From: Bdellovibrionales bacterium
GTDB lineage: Bacteria; Bdellovibrionota; UBA1018; JADZFF01
Length of the DNA: 64,000 nt
Direction of reading: 5' to 3'
NCBI GenBank assembly: GCA_020850015.1
Contig: JADZFF010000103.1
Coordinates: 1 to 64,000, forward strand
In this document: piece after piece, positions 29,564 through 42,158 of the stretch
Position numbering within the stretch: position 1 is the first letter of the stretch
How the letters are laid out: each line of letters opens with the position of its first letter
Made by a program: the position numbers and the translations under genes
The notes under the pieces: model-generated
What the model was told of the DNA's origin: nothing
The model's database searches: none
What the model saw: the letters and a program-made list of their open reading frames with translations, nothing else

Positions 29564-30994
29564 ATGTCCCTGAATCCCACCGAACTCGCGCGAGTGATTG
29601 AGGCCGTCGGCAAAGACCGCGGCATCAAGCGGGAGATCATCGTAGGCGCCCTGGAGCAGGCCATGCTGAGCGCCGCCCAGAAGAAGTACGGCGCGAACGC
29701 CATCATGGAGGCGCACTACAACACCGACTCGGGCGAGATCGACGTGTTCCTCTTCAAGAAGGTCGTCGATAGCGACGACGCCATGCTCGAGGAGGCCGAG
29801 GAGATCAAGATCGAGAACGCCAAGGAGCTCGACCCCGAGGTCCAGATCGGCGACGAGATCGGCATCAAGGTCGAGGCGAGCTTCGGCCGCATCGACGCGC
29901 AGACCGCCAAACAGGTGATCTTCCAGAAGGTGCGCGACGCCGAGCGCGAGATCATCTTCAATGAGTACATCACGCGCAAGGGCGAGATCATCACCGGCAT
30001 CGCCCGCCGCATCGAGCGCGGGAACCTGGTGATCGACCTCGGCAAGACGGACGCCCTCCTGCCCCGCCGCCACATCATCCCCGGCGAGACCTTCCGACCG
30101 GGCGATCGCGTGCAGGCCTACCTGATGGACGTGATGCTCTCCACCCGCGGCCCGCAGATCTACCTGAGCCGCACGGTGCCCGAGTACCTCATCAAGCTGT
30201 TCGAGATGGAAGTGCCCGAGATGCGCGACGGCATCATCGAGGTGAAGGCCTGCGCCCGTGAGCCGGGGGCGCGCTGCAAGATCGCCGTCATCTCCAAGGA
30301 CAGCGACATCGATCCGGTGGGCGCATGCGTGGGGATGAAGGGCGTGCGCGTGCAGGCCGTCATCCAGGAGCTCAAGGGCGAGAAGATCGACATCATCCCC
30401 TGGAGCGACAACCCCATCGTGTTCGTGCGCTCGGCGCTCGCGCCGGCCGACATCTCGTCGATCCGCGTGGACGAGCGCAACGGCGCCATGGAGATCATGG
30501 TCGAGGACGACCAGCTCTCGCTGGCCATCGGCCGCAAGGGTCAGAACGTGCGCCTGGCGGCCCAGCTCACCGGCTGGCGCCTGGACATCATCTCGAAGTC
30601 CAAGCTTTCGAAGCGGACGGAGGAGGCGGTGTTCAACCTTCAGCACATCGAGGGCGTGACCGACACCCTGGCGCAGGCCATCTACCAGGCAGGTTATCTG
30701 AACCTTAAACAGGTAGCCGACGGCGAGCTGACCGCGCTCATGAAGATTCCGGGCTTCGACAACGAGGAAGCCGCCAAGGGACTCAAGGCGAAGGCCGCGG
30801 CCGTGGTGGAAAAGGTGGGCGATCTGCTCGCCGGCCCCGCCAGCGCGGGTGGGCCATCAGACAAGGGATCCTTCACCGCTCAGCCGATGATGCGCGATGC
30901 GAAGCAGCTCGCCGAAGAGCGCCTGAAGGAAATGCTGAAGCAAGACGCTGCCAAGTCCACGGGGAATGCCGGCAACGAGGGGGAGTCCCGGTAG
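29564..30994 (+). CDS. nusA: Transcription termination/antitermination factor NusA
   Basis: S1 and KH landmarks: DPVGACVGMKGVRVQAVIQELKGEKIDI, AIGRKGQNVRLAAQLTGW. Confidence 0.96.
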   Translation: MSLNPTELARVIEAVGKDRGIKREIIVGALEQAMLSAAQKKYGANAIMEAHYNTDSGEIDVFLFKKVVDSDDAMLEEAEEIKIENAKELDPEVQIGDEIGIKVEASFGRIDAQTAKQVIFQKVRDAEREIIFNEYITRKGEIITGIARRIERGNLVIDLGKTDALLPRRHIIPGETFRPGDRVQAYLMDVMLSTRGPQIYLSRTVPEYLIKLFEMEVPEMRDGIIEVKACAREPGARCKIAVISKDSDIDPVGACVGMKGVRVQAVIQELKGEKIDIIPWSDNPIVFVRSALAPADISSIRVDERNGAMEIMVEDDQLSLAIGRKGQNVRLAAQLTGWRLDIISKSKLSKRTEEAVFNLQHIEGVTDTLAQAIYQAGYLNLKQVADGELTALMKIPGFDNEEAAKGLKAKAAAVVEKVGDLLAGPASAGGPSDKGSFTAQPMMRDAKQLAEERLKEMLKQDAAKSTGNAGNEGESR

Positions 30995-31027
30995 GTGAAT
31001 ACTCCGGGAGCTCAGGAGAACACGCGA

Positions 31028-33835
<2,808 letters not shown>

Positions 33836-33846
33836 GGCAAGATCAG

Positions 33847-34242
33847 GTGGACGCCACTCGCAGAGCGCGCGTCGAGGCGCTGATCCTCGAGGAGCTGACC
33901 GTGCTCATCCGCCGCGGGATCAAGGACCCGCGGGTGGACGGGGCCTCCGTGACTCGGGTGGAGCTCACCGAGGACGCGCGCCAGGCCACGGTGTACGTCT
34001 CCGCGCTGGGCTTCGACGCCCTCCCCGCGGACGACGACACGCTCGCGCGCTGCGTGGAAGGCCTGAGCTCCGCGGCGGGTTTCCTTCGCCGGAAGCTCGG
34101 GCCCTCGCTCCAGATCCGGCACATCCCGGAGCTCCTGTTCCGCGCGGACCGCGGGCTTTCGAACACTCTTCGCGTGGAGGAGTTGCTCCGCCAGCTTGAA
34201 GCCGAGAAAGCGGGCAGGAAATCCGATCCCGAGGGAGCCTGA
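33847..34242 (+). CDS. rbfA: Ribosome-binding factor A
   Basis: DATRRARVEALILEELTVLIRRGIKDPRVDGASVTRVELTEDARQATVYVS; GTG start. Confidence 0.92.
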   Translation: MDATRRARVEALILEELTVLIRRGIKDPRVDGASVTRVELTEDARQATVYVSALGFDALPADDDTLARCVEGLSSAAGFLRRKLGPSLQIRHIPELLFRADRGLSNTLRVEELLRQLEAEKAGRKSDPEGA

Positions 34243-34246
34243 GCCC

Positions 34247-35233
34247 GTGTCCACCGAGCCGGGCGGCGTCCTGCTCGTCGACAAGCCCGAAGGCCTGACC
34301 TCCTTCGACGTCGTGGCCCGCGTGAAGGGCGCCTTCCGCGCCGGACAGAAGATTCAGCGCTCGCGCGACCTCCCGAAGTTCGGGCACGGGGGCACGCTCG
34401 ATCCCTTCGCCACGGGGCTGCTCGTGGTGGCCGTGGGAAGCGGCACCAAGCTCGCGCGTTATTTCCTCGGATCGCGCAAGGAATACCGGTTCACGATGCG
34501 GTTCGGCGCCACGAACGCGGCCGGCGACCGCACGGAACCCGTGACCCAGACCACCGACCAGCTTCCCCCTTCCCTGGCGGCGATCCGCGCGGAAGCTGCG
34601 GCGCTTGCGGCGTTGAATCCTTACCCGCAGGTGCCGCCCATGCATTCGGCGAAGAAGCGCGACGGGAAGCGGCTCTACGAGCTCGCGCGCGAGGGCATCG
34701 AGGTGGATCGCGAAGCCGTGCCCGTTCGCCTGCACCGGCTGGAGATCCAGAGCTATGAGCCGCCCTTGGCCTCGGGCGAGGTGGCCTGCTCGGCGGGCAC
34801 CTATATCCGCGTGCTGGCGCAGGACCTGGGGCGCCGGCTGGGGAGCCTGGCCCTGCTCGAAGCGCTCAGCCGGACCGCGAGCGGGAGCTTCCGACTGGAG
34901 GACGCCCTGCCCCTCGATGAAGTGAGGGAACGCCTCGCCTCCGGGCTCGCTCCCGAAGGGCTTTCCTGCTGGCGCCCGCTCAACACCCTCCTGGCCGGCA
35001 TGGACTCCGTGGATGCGGAGCTTTCCGAGGCGCGGGACCTCGTGCAGGGTAGGCAGGGCGCCCTCCCCGTCCTGGCCCGGCGGGCCCGGAATCCGGAGGG
35101 CGCGGGAGCCGATCTCGGGCCAGATTCACGGATGGCCATCTTCTGCGCGAAACGGCTGATCGCCGTGGCCCACTGCGCGCCCGAGCAGGGTTGGGGCCTG
35201 GAGCGGGTGTTCCCGGAAAACCTCCCGGCCTGA
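34247..35233 (+). CDS. truB: tRNA pseudouridine(55) synthase TruB
   Basis: LLVDKPEGLTSFD, GHGGTLDPFATGLLVVAVG, PMHSAKKRDGKRLYELAREG; start uncertain (34196 or GTG 34247). Confidence 0.93.
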   Translation: MSTEPGGVLLVDKPEGLTSFDVVARVKGAFRAGQKIQRSRDLPKFGHGGTLDPFATGLLVVAVGSGTKLARYFLGSRKEYRFTMRFGATNAAGDRTEPVTQTTDQLPPSLAAIRAEAAALAALNPYPQVPPMHSAKKRDGKRLYELAREGIEVDREAVPVRLHRLEIQSYEPPLASGEVACSAGTYIRVLAQDLGRRLGSLALLEALSRTASGSFRLEDALPLDEVRERLASGLAPEGLSCWRPLNTLLAGMDSVDAELSEARDLVQGRQGALPVLARRARNPEGAGADLGPDSRMAIFCAKRLIAVAHCAPEQGWGLERVFPENLPA

Positions 35234-35237
35234 GCCC

Positions 35238-36986
35238 CTAGTCGCGGGAGGAGAGTTTCAGCGGAAAGAGCTTTTCCGCCTTTCCTGCGCTCCACTTCAA
35301 GGTCACGACGTCGCCGCGGTCGCCCCGAAGCGCGCGCCCGATCTCCCAAAGATCGAGGTCGCCCGCCGGCACCCCGTTCACCTCGGTGATCCTCATGCTC
35401 TCTTTCAGGCCCGCCTGCGCCAACGCGCGGGCCTGGGGCCCCGCGGGACTGAGCGCGGTCACGCGGAGCGCGCGCTCGCCCCTCTCGAAATGAAACGCCA
35501 GGCCGATCCCGGCAGGCGCGGCCACGAAGCTCCGCTCGAGCCCCTTGCGGTCGAACCAAAGCCGCCCCGACGCGAAATCCAGCACGAAGGGGCCGCGCCC
35601 CAGGAAATCCGCTCCTGCTTTCCATTCCTTGGCATTCGCCCGGTCGATCGGGGCCGCCCCCGCGAGGTCGAGCCCCGAACAGGCCACGCTCGCCTTGCCG
35701 GTGCCGGGACCCGCGAGCGTGAATCGGGAAACAGGCGCCCAGGAGAGCTGCGCTTCCTTGCCCTGGATGGTGCAGAGGCTCGACCAGCCATCGCCCCTCG
35801 CTGCCGTCTCCACCCAGTACCAGTCGCCCGGGGCCGGCGGCGAGAAGCGGTCCCGGTCCCAAATCCGAATGTGGTTGCCCTCGGCGCCCGGGCGGAACTC
35901 CACGGCGTAGCGGTTCAGGAAATCCTGCCCCAGCACGCCGTCGCAGCAGGCGCTCAGGTGTTCGGGGGGAAGGAAAACTTTGGTCTCCGTGAGCACGAAG
36001 GCGTCTATTCCCGTGGGGAATCCACCGATCTCCACCACGTCTGCGAAGACGGTGCGGCCCGCGCGTTTCTCGCCCTGCCAGTCCAGCGTCTCGGGCTCAC
36101 CGAGCTGGCCCACGAGCTGGGCCACGCCCGCGCCCTGGGTCTCGAAGAACGACGGCGAGAGGAGATTGTGCCGGCTCGAGGGATCGATGAGGAACTGGCC
36201 GTTCAGCCGGAGACCTCCGATCTCCACCGTGGCGCGGAGGGAGAAGGCCCCGGCCCAACGCCTCGAGGGCGCGCGGGCCAGCAGGAGCGGCTTCGGCTTC
36301 TCGGCGCGCGGATCCATCAGCTCGGCCCAGCCGGGGAGCGGCCTGGGCCCGGGCGCCCCGGGCCGGCAGGCCCCGGTTTTCTTGGCGTCCGCCGCCATCT
36401 CTTTCCACGCGAAACGCGCGGCCGCGGGCAGGTCCTCGGCGCGCCACGCCCGTTCCTGCCGCCTGACCCAGGCGCGCAGCTGGCGCCGAGCCTCGCGCTC
36501 GGCGCTGAGGCCTTCGGGGGCCGAGAGCCGGCGGATCGTGGCCTCGAGCGAAGGCCTGCCGCGGTCCAGGCGCTTGATCCAAAGACTCGCCGCGCGCCGG
36601 CCCGCCGACTCCGCGCCCGAGCGGGTGAGAAACCTCTCGTCGAAGGAGACGCCGCAGGGAAACCTCGACTCGGGCAGGTAGCGGCGGCTCCCCAGGCCAC
36701 GCAGGTGCACACGCGCGGCGACGATCAGGCCGTTCACGCTCACGGCGAACCCTCCGTTTCTCCGCTCCACGGCCGCGAGGCCCACGAGGTCCGCGTCGTG
36801 CTCCACGAGCCAGCCCGCCCGGTGGGAGTTCACCGAGCCCGGATCGAGCCTCCATGCCCTCTCGGTGGTGAGGGGAGCGGGATCCAGGATCACCTCGCCT
36901 TGCATCGGGATGCGCGGATCTTCGGCGCGGACTTCCGCAGCGAACAGCAGCGCGCCCCAGAGCAGGAATCCAGCCGTCCGGATCAT
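35238..36986 (-). CDS. Retropepsin-like and PDZ domain protein
   Basis: GQFLIDPSSRHNLLSPSFF, CDGVLGQDFLNRYAVEF, C-terminal PDZ-like LKESMRITEVNGVPAGDLDLWEI. Confidence 0.65.
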   Translation of the reverse strand: MIRTAGFLLWGALLFAAEVRAEDPRIPMQGEVILDPAPLTTERAWRLDPGSVNSHRAGWLVEHDADLVGLAAVERRNGGFAVSVNGLIVAARVHLRGLGSRRYLPESRFPCGVSFDERFLTRSGAESAGRRAASLWIKRLDRGRPSLEATIRRLSAPEGLSAEREARRQLRAWVRRQERAWRAEDLPAAARFAWKEMAADAKKTGACRPGAPGPRPLPGWAELMDPRAEKPKPLLLARAPSRRWAGAFSLRATVEIGGLRLNGQFLIDPSSRHNLLSPSFFETQGAGVAQLVGQLGEPETLDWQGEKRAGRTVFADVVEIGGFPTGIDAFVLTETKVFLPPEHLSACCDGVLGQDFLNRYAVEFRPGAEGNHIRIWDRDRFSPPAPGDWYWVETAARGDGWSSLCTIQGKEAQLSWAPVSRFTLAGPGTGKASVACSGLDLAGAAPIDRANAKEWKAGADFLGRGPFVLDFASGRLWFDRKGLERSFVAAPAGIGLAFHFERGERALRVTALSPAGPQARALAQAGLKESMRITEVNGVPAGDLDLWEIGRALRGDRGDVVTLKWSAGKAEKLFPLKLSSRD

Positions 36987-38281
36987 CCGCGCGCCCCTCG
37001 AGCCGGCGGGAACTGATCCAATCTCAGCTTCTTCGCCCAGGTCTGGTCGATCCGCACTTTGCAGAAGATCCCCTTGTCGAGGTACCGAAGCGCCTCCACC
37101 TGGCCGTGGGCGTGGAGCTGGGCTTCGAGCTTCCCGTTCGAGTACGGAATCAGCACCTCCCAGGTTTCCATGCAGCCCCGGAAGTGCTCCACGATCGCGT
37201 CGCGGAGCTTGTCGACATCCGCGGGTATGAGCGCCGAGATCCTGAGCGCGCCGGGCGAGAGCACTCGAAGCGCGTTCACGCCGGCCGGGCCGCGGGCCAG
37301 GTCGGCCTTGTTGAGCACCACGAGCCTTGGCGTCTCGTGCACCTCGAGCTCCTTCAGGATCTCTTCCGTGACACGGATCTCGTCGCGCGCCGTGGTCGAC
37401 GATCCGTCGACGACGTGAAGCAGGAGGTCCGCGTCTTCGAGCTCTTCGAGCGTGGCTCGGAAGGAGGCCACGAGGCCCGTGGGAAGGTTGCGGATGAAGC
37501 CCACCGTGTCGATCGCCACGAGGGGCGGATGGCTGAAAGGATCGAGCGTGCGGACGGAGGGGTCGAGCGTGACGAAGAGCTTGTCTTCCGCGACGACGTG
37601 GCTCCGGGTGAGCGCGTTGAGGAGCGTGGACTTGCCGGCGTTCGTGTAGCCCACGAGCGCCACCTTAAGCACGTCCTTGCGCGCCGAGCGTCGGATCGCG
37701 CGCTCTTTCCCGATCTCAGCGAGCCGCTTCTTGAGCAGCGCCACCCGGCGCGCGATGAGCCGGCGATCCACCTCGATCTGCTTCTCGCCCTGGCCGCGCG
37801 AGGCGCCTCCGCCGCCGCCGGCACCCCCGCTGCGCTGGCGGTCGAGGTGGGTCCAGAGGTGCGCGAGGCGCGACTGAAGGTAAAGCAGGCGCGCCAGCTC
37901 CACCTGCACCTTGGACTCCTTGGTGCGGGCGTGGCGCGAGAAGATCTCCAGGATCACGCCGTAGCGATCCATCACGGGGCGCTTCACGGCCTTTTCCAGG
38001 TTTCGTGCCTGGTTGGGAGAGAGATCGGTGTCCACAACGGCGAGGTCTGCGTCGGCCGCCTCAAGCGCGCGCTCCAATTCCTCCACCTTCCCTTGGCCGA
38101 TGTAGGTCGCAGGGTGGACTTTGCGCAGGGCCACCATCATCGCCTCGGCGCTCTCCACGTCGGCGGTGTCGAGCAGGCGACGCATCTCGGCCACGGAGGC
38201 GTCGTCGAAGCCCACGATCACCGCGCGCGCCTTCACGCCTTCCTTACCCGGGGGCATCAGTGAGCCTTCGAGACCGAACAT
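36983..38281 (-). CDS. hflX: GTPase HflX
   Basis: VVDTDLSPNQARNLEKAVKRPVMDRYGVILEIFSRHARTKESKVQVELARLLYL; VALVGYTNAGKSTLLNALT. Confidence 0.95.
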   Translation of the reverse strand: MFGLEGSLMPPGKEGVKARAVIVGFDDASVAEMRRLLDTADVESAEAMMVALRKVHPATYIGQGKVEELERALEAADADLAVVDTDLSPNQARNLEKAVKRPVMDRYGVILEIFSRHARTKESKVQVELARLLYLQSRLAHLWTHLDRQRSGGAGGGGGASRGQGEKQIEVDRRLIARRVALLKKRLAEIGKERAIRRSARKDVLKVALVGYTNAGKSTLLNALTRSHVVAEDKLFVTLDPSVRTLDPFSHPPLVAIDTVGFIRNLPTGLVASFRATLEELEDADLLLHVVDGSSTTARDEIRVTEEILKELEVHETPRLVVLNKADLARGPAGVNALRVLSPGALRISALIPADVDKLRDAIVEHFRGCMETWEVLIPYSNGKLEAQLHAHGQVEALRYLDKGIFCKVRIDQTWAKKLRLDQFPPARGARG

Positions 38282-38318
38282 GTTTCCTTTCGCGCCTTGG
38301 AACGCTATCGTCGCGTGG

Positions 38319-39242
38319 ATGCAACATAACACGGATGGAATGTGGGTGAACATCGGCGGCCGCCTGATGGAGCCAGCCGCCGCGTCGGTTCCGGTGCTCG
38401 ATCGGGGCTTCCTTTACGGCGACAGCCTGTACGAGGTGGCCCGGACTTACGGCGGCGCATTATTTCTTCTCGATGAGCATCTGGAGCGCATGGAGGGCTC
38501 GGCCCGCCTGGCCCGCATGGTGCTGAGCCAGCGGCGCGAGGAGTACGCGCAGGAGATGATCCGCACGGTGGAGGCGGTTCGCAAGTCGCCCGGCCGGGGG
38601 AACAGCGACGTGTACTGCCGGATCATCGTCACGCGCGGCACGGGGAAGATCGGCTTTTCCCTCAAGAACGTGGAGACCCCCACCCAATACGCCATCATCG
38701 CCGAGCCGATCGACCGTTTCCTCCCTCCCGATTTCGAGAAGGGTTCAAGCCTGCGTATCGTGGAGCGCTTCCGGAACGACCGCCGGGCGCTCGATCCCGC
38801 GATGAAGTCGGGCAACTACCTCAACAGCCTCCTCGCCTACCTGGAGGCCGTGGCCTCGGGCGACGCCGACGACGCCATCCTCTGCAACGCGCAGGGCTTC
38901 GTCACCGAGGGCACCACCTTCAACGTGGGTTACGTGCGCCGAGGGATTCTGGCCACGCCGCCCCTGGACTCCGGGATCCTGGAGGGCCTCACGCGCAGGC
39001 ACCTGCTCAGGATCGCGCGTGAGCTCGGGATCGAAACCCGCGAGGTGGATTTCCCGAAGGAGCGCCTGCACGAGGCCGACGAGGTGTTCACAGCCAGCAC
39101 GCTGAAAGAGATCTACCCCGTCACGCGGCTCGACGGCCGGCCGGTCGGGAACGGAAAGGCCGGGCCCGTGACCCGTCGCCTGGCCAAGGCCTTCTCGGCC
39201 TGGGCGCGAGCGAGCGTGGGCCGGGCGGCGGGGGCCGCATGA
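38319..39242 (+). CDS. Aminotransferase class IV
   Basis: PVLDRGFLYGDSLYEVARTYGG, MKSGNYLNSLLAYLEA, VTEGTTFNVGYV, EVFTASTLKEIYPV. Confidence 0.9.
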   Translation: MQHNTDGMWVNIGGRLMEPAAASVPVLDRGFLYGDSLYEVARTYGGALFLLDEHLERMEGSARLARMVLSQRREEYAQEMIRTVEAVRKSPGRGNSDVYCRIIVTRGTGKIGFSLKNVETPTQYAIIAEPIDRFLPPDFEKGSSLRIVERFRNDRRALDPAMKSGNYLNSLLAYLEAVASGDADDAILCNAQGFVTEGTTFNVGYVRRGILATPPLDSGILEGLTRRHLLRIARELGIETREVDFPKERLHEADEVFTASTLKEIYPVTRLDGRPVGNGKAGPVTRRLAKAFSAWARASVGRAAGAA

Positions 39243-40096
39243 AACCCGCCGGGCCAGGAAACGAAGCGAGCCCGCCCGCCTCGCTGCTCCGTGAGCTCGA
39301 GCGCGCCTGCACGGACGCGGCGGCCGCCGGAGGCGCGGTGCTCAGGCGCCACTACGGCCGGCTGCTCCGGATCAATGAAAAGTCCGACGGCACCGGGCTC
39401 GTCACGAACGCGGACCTGGGCTCGGAGAACGCGATTCTGCGCAAGCTCAAGAAGGCCCGGCCCGATTTCGGCGTGCTGGCCGAGGAAAGCGGCAAGGCCG
39501 CTGGGCGCGGGGGGGAGCCGGAGGGGCGCTGGATCATCGACCCCTTGGACGGCACGAACAACTTCGTCCACGGATTCCCGATGTTCTGCGTCTCGATCGC
39601 GGCCGAGTGGCGCGGCACGCTCGTGGCCGGGGTGATCTACCATCCCGTGCTCGACGAGATGTACGTCGGCATCCGTGGCAAGGGCGCGCGAATGAACGGA
39701 CGCAGGATCCGCGTGTCGAACCGGGGCCGGATCGAGGATGCGCTCCTCACCACGGGATTCACCTACCAGAAGCACAAGTGGCTGAAGGTTGAGATGCGGG
39801 CCTTTGAGCATCTGAGCTCGCTCGCTCGCGCCGTGCGGCGCCCCGGAAGCGCGGCCCTCGACCTCGCCTACACCGCGCGTGGGGTCTTCGACGGCTTCTG
39901 GGAACGGCGGCTTGCCCCCTGGGACGTGGCCGCCGGAGCCGTGCTCGTGCGAGAAGCCGGGGGCACGGTGAGCGCCTTCGACAGCGGCCCCTTCGATCCC
40001 GAAGGCCGCGAGATCCTCGCGGCCAATCGCCTGCTGCATCCCCAGCTCTCGCGCGTGCTCAGCCGGCGCGACTGCCAGGCGCCGTCAGCCGTTTGA
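39239..40096 (+). CDS. suhB: Inositol monophosphatase family protein
   Basis: LAEESG, WIIDPLDGTNNFVHGFPMFCVSIA, WERRLAPWDVAAGAVLVREAGG. Confidence 0.92.
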   Translation: MKPAGPGNEASPPASLLRELERACTDAAAAGGAVLRRHYGRLLRINEKSDGTGLVTNADLGSENAILRKLKKARPDFGVLAEESGKAAGRGGEPEGRWIIDPLDGTNNFVHGFPMFCVSIAAEWRGTLVAGVIYHPVLDEMYVGIRGKGARMNGRRIRVSNRGRIEDALLTTGFTYQKHKWLKVEMRAFEHLSSLARAVRRPGSAALDLAYTARGVFDGFWERRLAPWDVAAGAVLVREAGGTVSAFDSGPFDPEGREILAANRLLHPQLSRVLSRRDCQAPSAV

Positions 40097-40108
40097 CCTC
40101 TCCGGTTT

Positions 40109-40138
40109 TTGACAAGCTTCCGCGGGGGCCGATATCCT
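40109..40138 (+). promoter_or_regulatory. Sigma70-like promoter
   Basis: TTGACA - 18 nt - TATCCT upstream of the 40210 gene. Confidence 0.5.
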
Positions 40139-40153
40139 GAGAGGATCGATGGG

Positions 40154-40184
40154 GGGCCTTTAGGTGCGATGCGCCGAAAGGCCC
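40154..40184 (+). promoter_or_regulatory. 5'-leader hairpin
   Basis: GGGCCTTT-A-GGTGC-GAT-GCGCC-G-AAAGGCCC: 13 pairs with one A/G mismatch, between promoter and start codon. Confidence 0.6.
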
Positions 40185-40209
40185 GCGATACCCAGGGAGG
40201 GGTGTGGCG

Positions 40210-41217
40210 ATGGAATCTTGGATTCGGATATTTTCTGAGTTCACCCCCGAGGCCTTGTTCTTCGAGGCACTCGGGATACTGCTGCTCTGCGCAGCTTACT
40301 CGGCCTACTGGGTCGTGGCCAAGAGGCGTGTCGGCGTGGCCTACCAGGCGATGCCTCCCGGCGTGGTTCGCGGCTACCTGAATCAGCTGATCGTGGACGC
40401 CGAAGGCCTGCGCTCGCAGCTCTTCGGGCTGCTGACGGACACGGGCGCGGGCGCTGCGCGGGTGCCGGTCGGCGTTTCGGTCTCGCCCGCGTCGGACAAG
40501 GCCGCCCCCGCCGACCCCGACATCGCCAAGCGTCTCCAGGCGCTGGAGCAGAAGCTCGCTGAGCAAAACCTCGCCATGAGCTCGCTCATGACCGACAAGG
40601 CCAAGTTGGAGGCGGAGCTCGCGGCCGCGAAAACGAAGCAGGCGGCGGCGGGCCCGGCCGCGGCGGCCACGGACAACGGCGAGAACGACAAGCTCAAGAA
40701 GAAAATCCAGGAACTTGAGGAGCGTTTGGCGGAGTACTCCGTGATCGAAGACGACCTGGCCAACCTGAAGCGCATGCAGCAGGAGAACTCGCAGCTCAAG
40801 GCGCAGCTCTCGCTGAAGGCCGGCGGCGCGGCACTCGGCGCTGCGGCGGTCGTAGCTGCCGCGGCTCCGGAGGTTGCGGCCGCGCCCGCCCCCGCGGCTC
40901 CGGCGCCGAAGCTCACAGAAACGAACTCCGACGGCGTCGCGCCCGAGCCCTCGGCCCAGGCCGATGCATTTGAGGGGCTGGTGGACGAGGTGGAGAAATC
41001 CCTGGGGGCGCCCGCCTCGGGCGCATCAAGCCAGGATGTCACGGCCGCGATCATGCAGCCCCAGGCGCCCGCCTCCGAGGCCAGCGAGGCCGCCGCGCCC
41101 GCGGCGCCTCCGGCGAACGAACCCGCCGCGGGCGGTGAAACCCCCACACCGTTGGAAGGAATGGGCAAAGGCGATGAAGATCTTCTGGCAGAGTTCGAGA
41201 AAATGCTCAACTCCTGA
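40210..41217 (+). CDS. Membrane-anchored coiled-coil, Ala/Pro-rich hypothetical protein
   Basis: N-terminal TM-like segment, coiled coil (DKLKKKIQELEERLAEYSVIEDDLANLKRMQQENSQLKAQ), low-complexity A/P tail. Confidence 0.75.
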   Translation: MESWIRIFSEFTPEALFFEALGILLLCAAYSAYWVVAKRRVGVAYQAMPPGVVRGYLNQLIVDAEGLRSQLFGLLTDTGAGAARVPVGVSVSPASDKAAPADPDIAKRLQALEQKLAEQNLAMSSLMTDKAKLEAELAAAKTKQAAAGPAAAATDNGENDKLKKKIQELEERLAEYSVIEDDLANLKRMQQENSQLKAQLSLKAGGAALGAAAVVAAAAPEVAAAPAPAAPAPKLTETNSDGVAPEPSAQADAFEGLVDEVEKSLGAPASGASSQDVTAAIMQPQAPASEASEAAAPAAPPANEPAAGGETPTPLEGMGKGDEDLLAEFEKMLNS

Positions 41218-42022
41218 GCGGGCGGCCGCTCTGCTCTTCGCCTTCGCGGTGAGCGTCGCGGCCGTACCCGCGCCCGCGCTGGCGTCTACTCCTCTCGGCG
41301 AGATCCGAGAGGACCTCGCCGACCGCGAAGGCCGCGACTTCACGAAGCTCCTCGTCACCTGGAAGCGCCGCTACGGAACCGCGGCCGTTCCGCATCTTCT
41401 GAAGATCGCGCGCGATCGCACCGCGCCCGATCCCGATCGTTACATCTCCACGCTTGCGGTGGCCCGGCTCGGCGGCGGCGCCACGGCCGAGTGGTTGGCC
41501 CCGCTCCTCAAGGACGGCTCCTGGATGGTCCGCATGGCCGCGCTCCGCGCTCTCACGGTGCTCCGCGAGCAGCGCACGGCGCCCCTCGTGCTCGCCCTGC
41601 TGCGCGATCCCGCGCTGGTCGTCCGCCGCGAGGCCGCGGAGGCCGTTGCGGTGCTGAAGCCGGCCGGATCGGCCGAGGCGCTGCTTGAGTCCCTGAAGGA
41701 TCACGGAAACTACCGCAACGGCAAAGCGCAGTGGGTACCCCAGCGAGCGCTCGACGCTCTCACCCAGGTCGGAGCGCCTCGCGCGATGCTCCCCGCGCTC
41801 GCTTTTCTTCTTGATCGCCACAAGGATCCTGATCTCCAGCGAGCCACGGTCCGCGCGCTCGATCGCCTCTCCGGAGAGCCGGATCGCGCCCCGGCTTCGA
41901 CGAAGGACCTGGCCGAGCGCGTGAAACGCTGGAAGGACCAGCTCACGAAGCCGAGCGCGGGCCGCGAGGCGGCCGGCGCCGCGCGCGGGCCCAGGGGCGC
42001 CGGTACTCCTCCGACGGGCTAG
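41174..42022 (+). CDS. HEAT-repeat protein
   Basis: Signal-like N-terminus; repeats AEWLAPLLKDGSWMVRMAALRALTVLREQRTAPLVLALLRDPALVVRREAAEAVAVL. Confidence 0.8.
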   Translation: MKIFWQSSRKCSTPERAAALLFAFAVSVAAVPAPALASTPLGEIREDLADREGRDFTKLLVTWKRRYGTAAVPHLLKIARDRTAPDPDRYISTLAVARLGGGATAEWLAPLLKDGSWMVRMAALRALTVLREQRTAPLVLALLRDPALVVRREAAEAVAVLKPAGSAEALLESLKDHGNYRNGKAQWVPQRALDALTQVGAPRAMLPALAFLLDRHKDPDLQRATVRALDRLSGEPDRAPASTKDLAERVKRWKDQLTKPSAGREAAGAARGPRGAGTPPTG

Positions 42023-42158
42023 AGCTGGCCCGGAGCTAAGCGAGCCTTCATATTTCGGGTCCGCCCTGACCCAGGGGAATCCGCCCTGTTCCCGGTCACA
42101 TGCTGTGGGCTCATCCTCGCTGAGCCGCGTGCTGGAACGAAAGGGAGCCGGTGAATTC

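Noticed and set aside
28700-30646. 648-aa minus-strand ORF
   Set aside because: Antisense to rimP-nusA, which are certain
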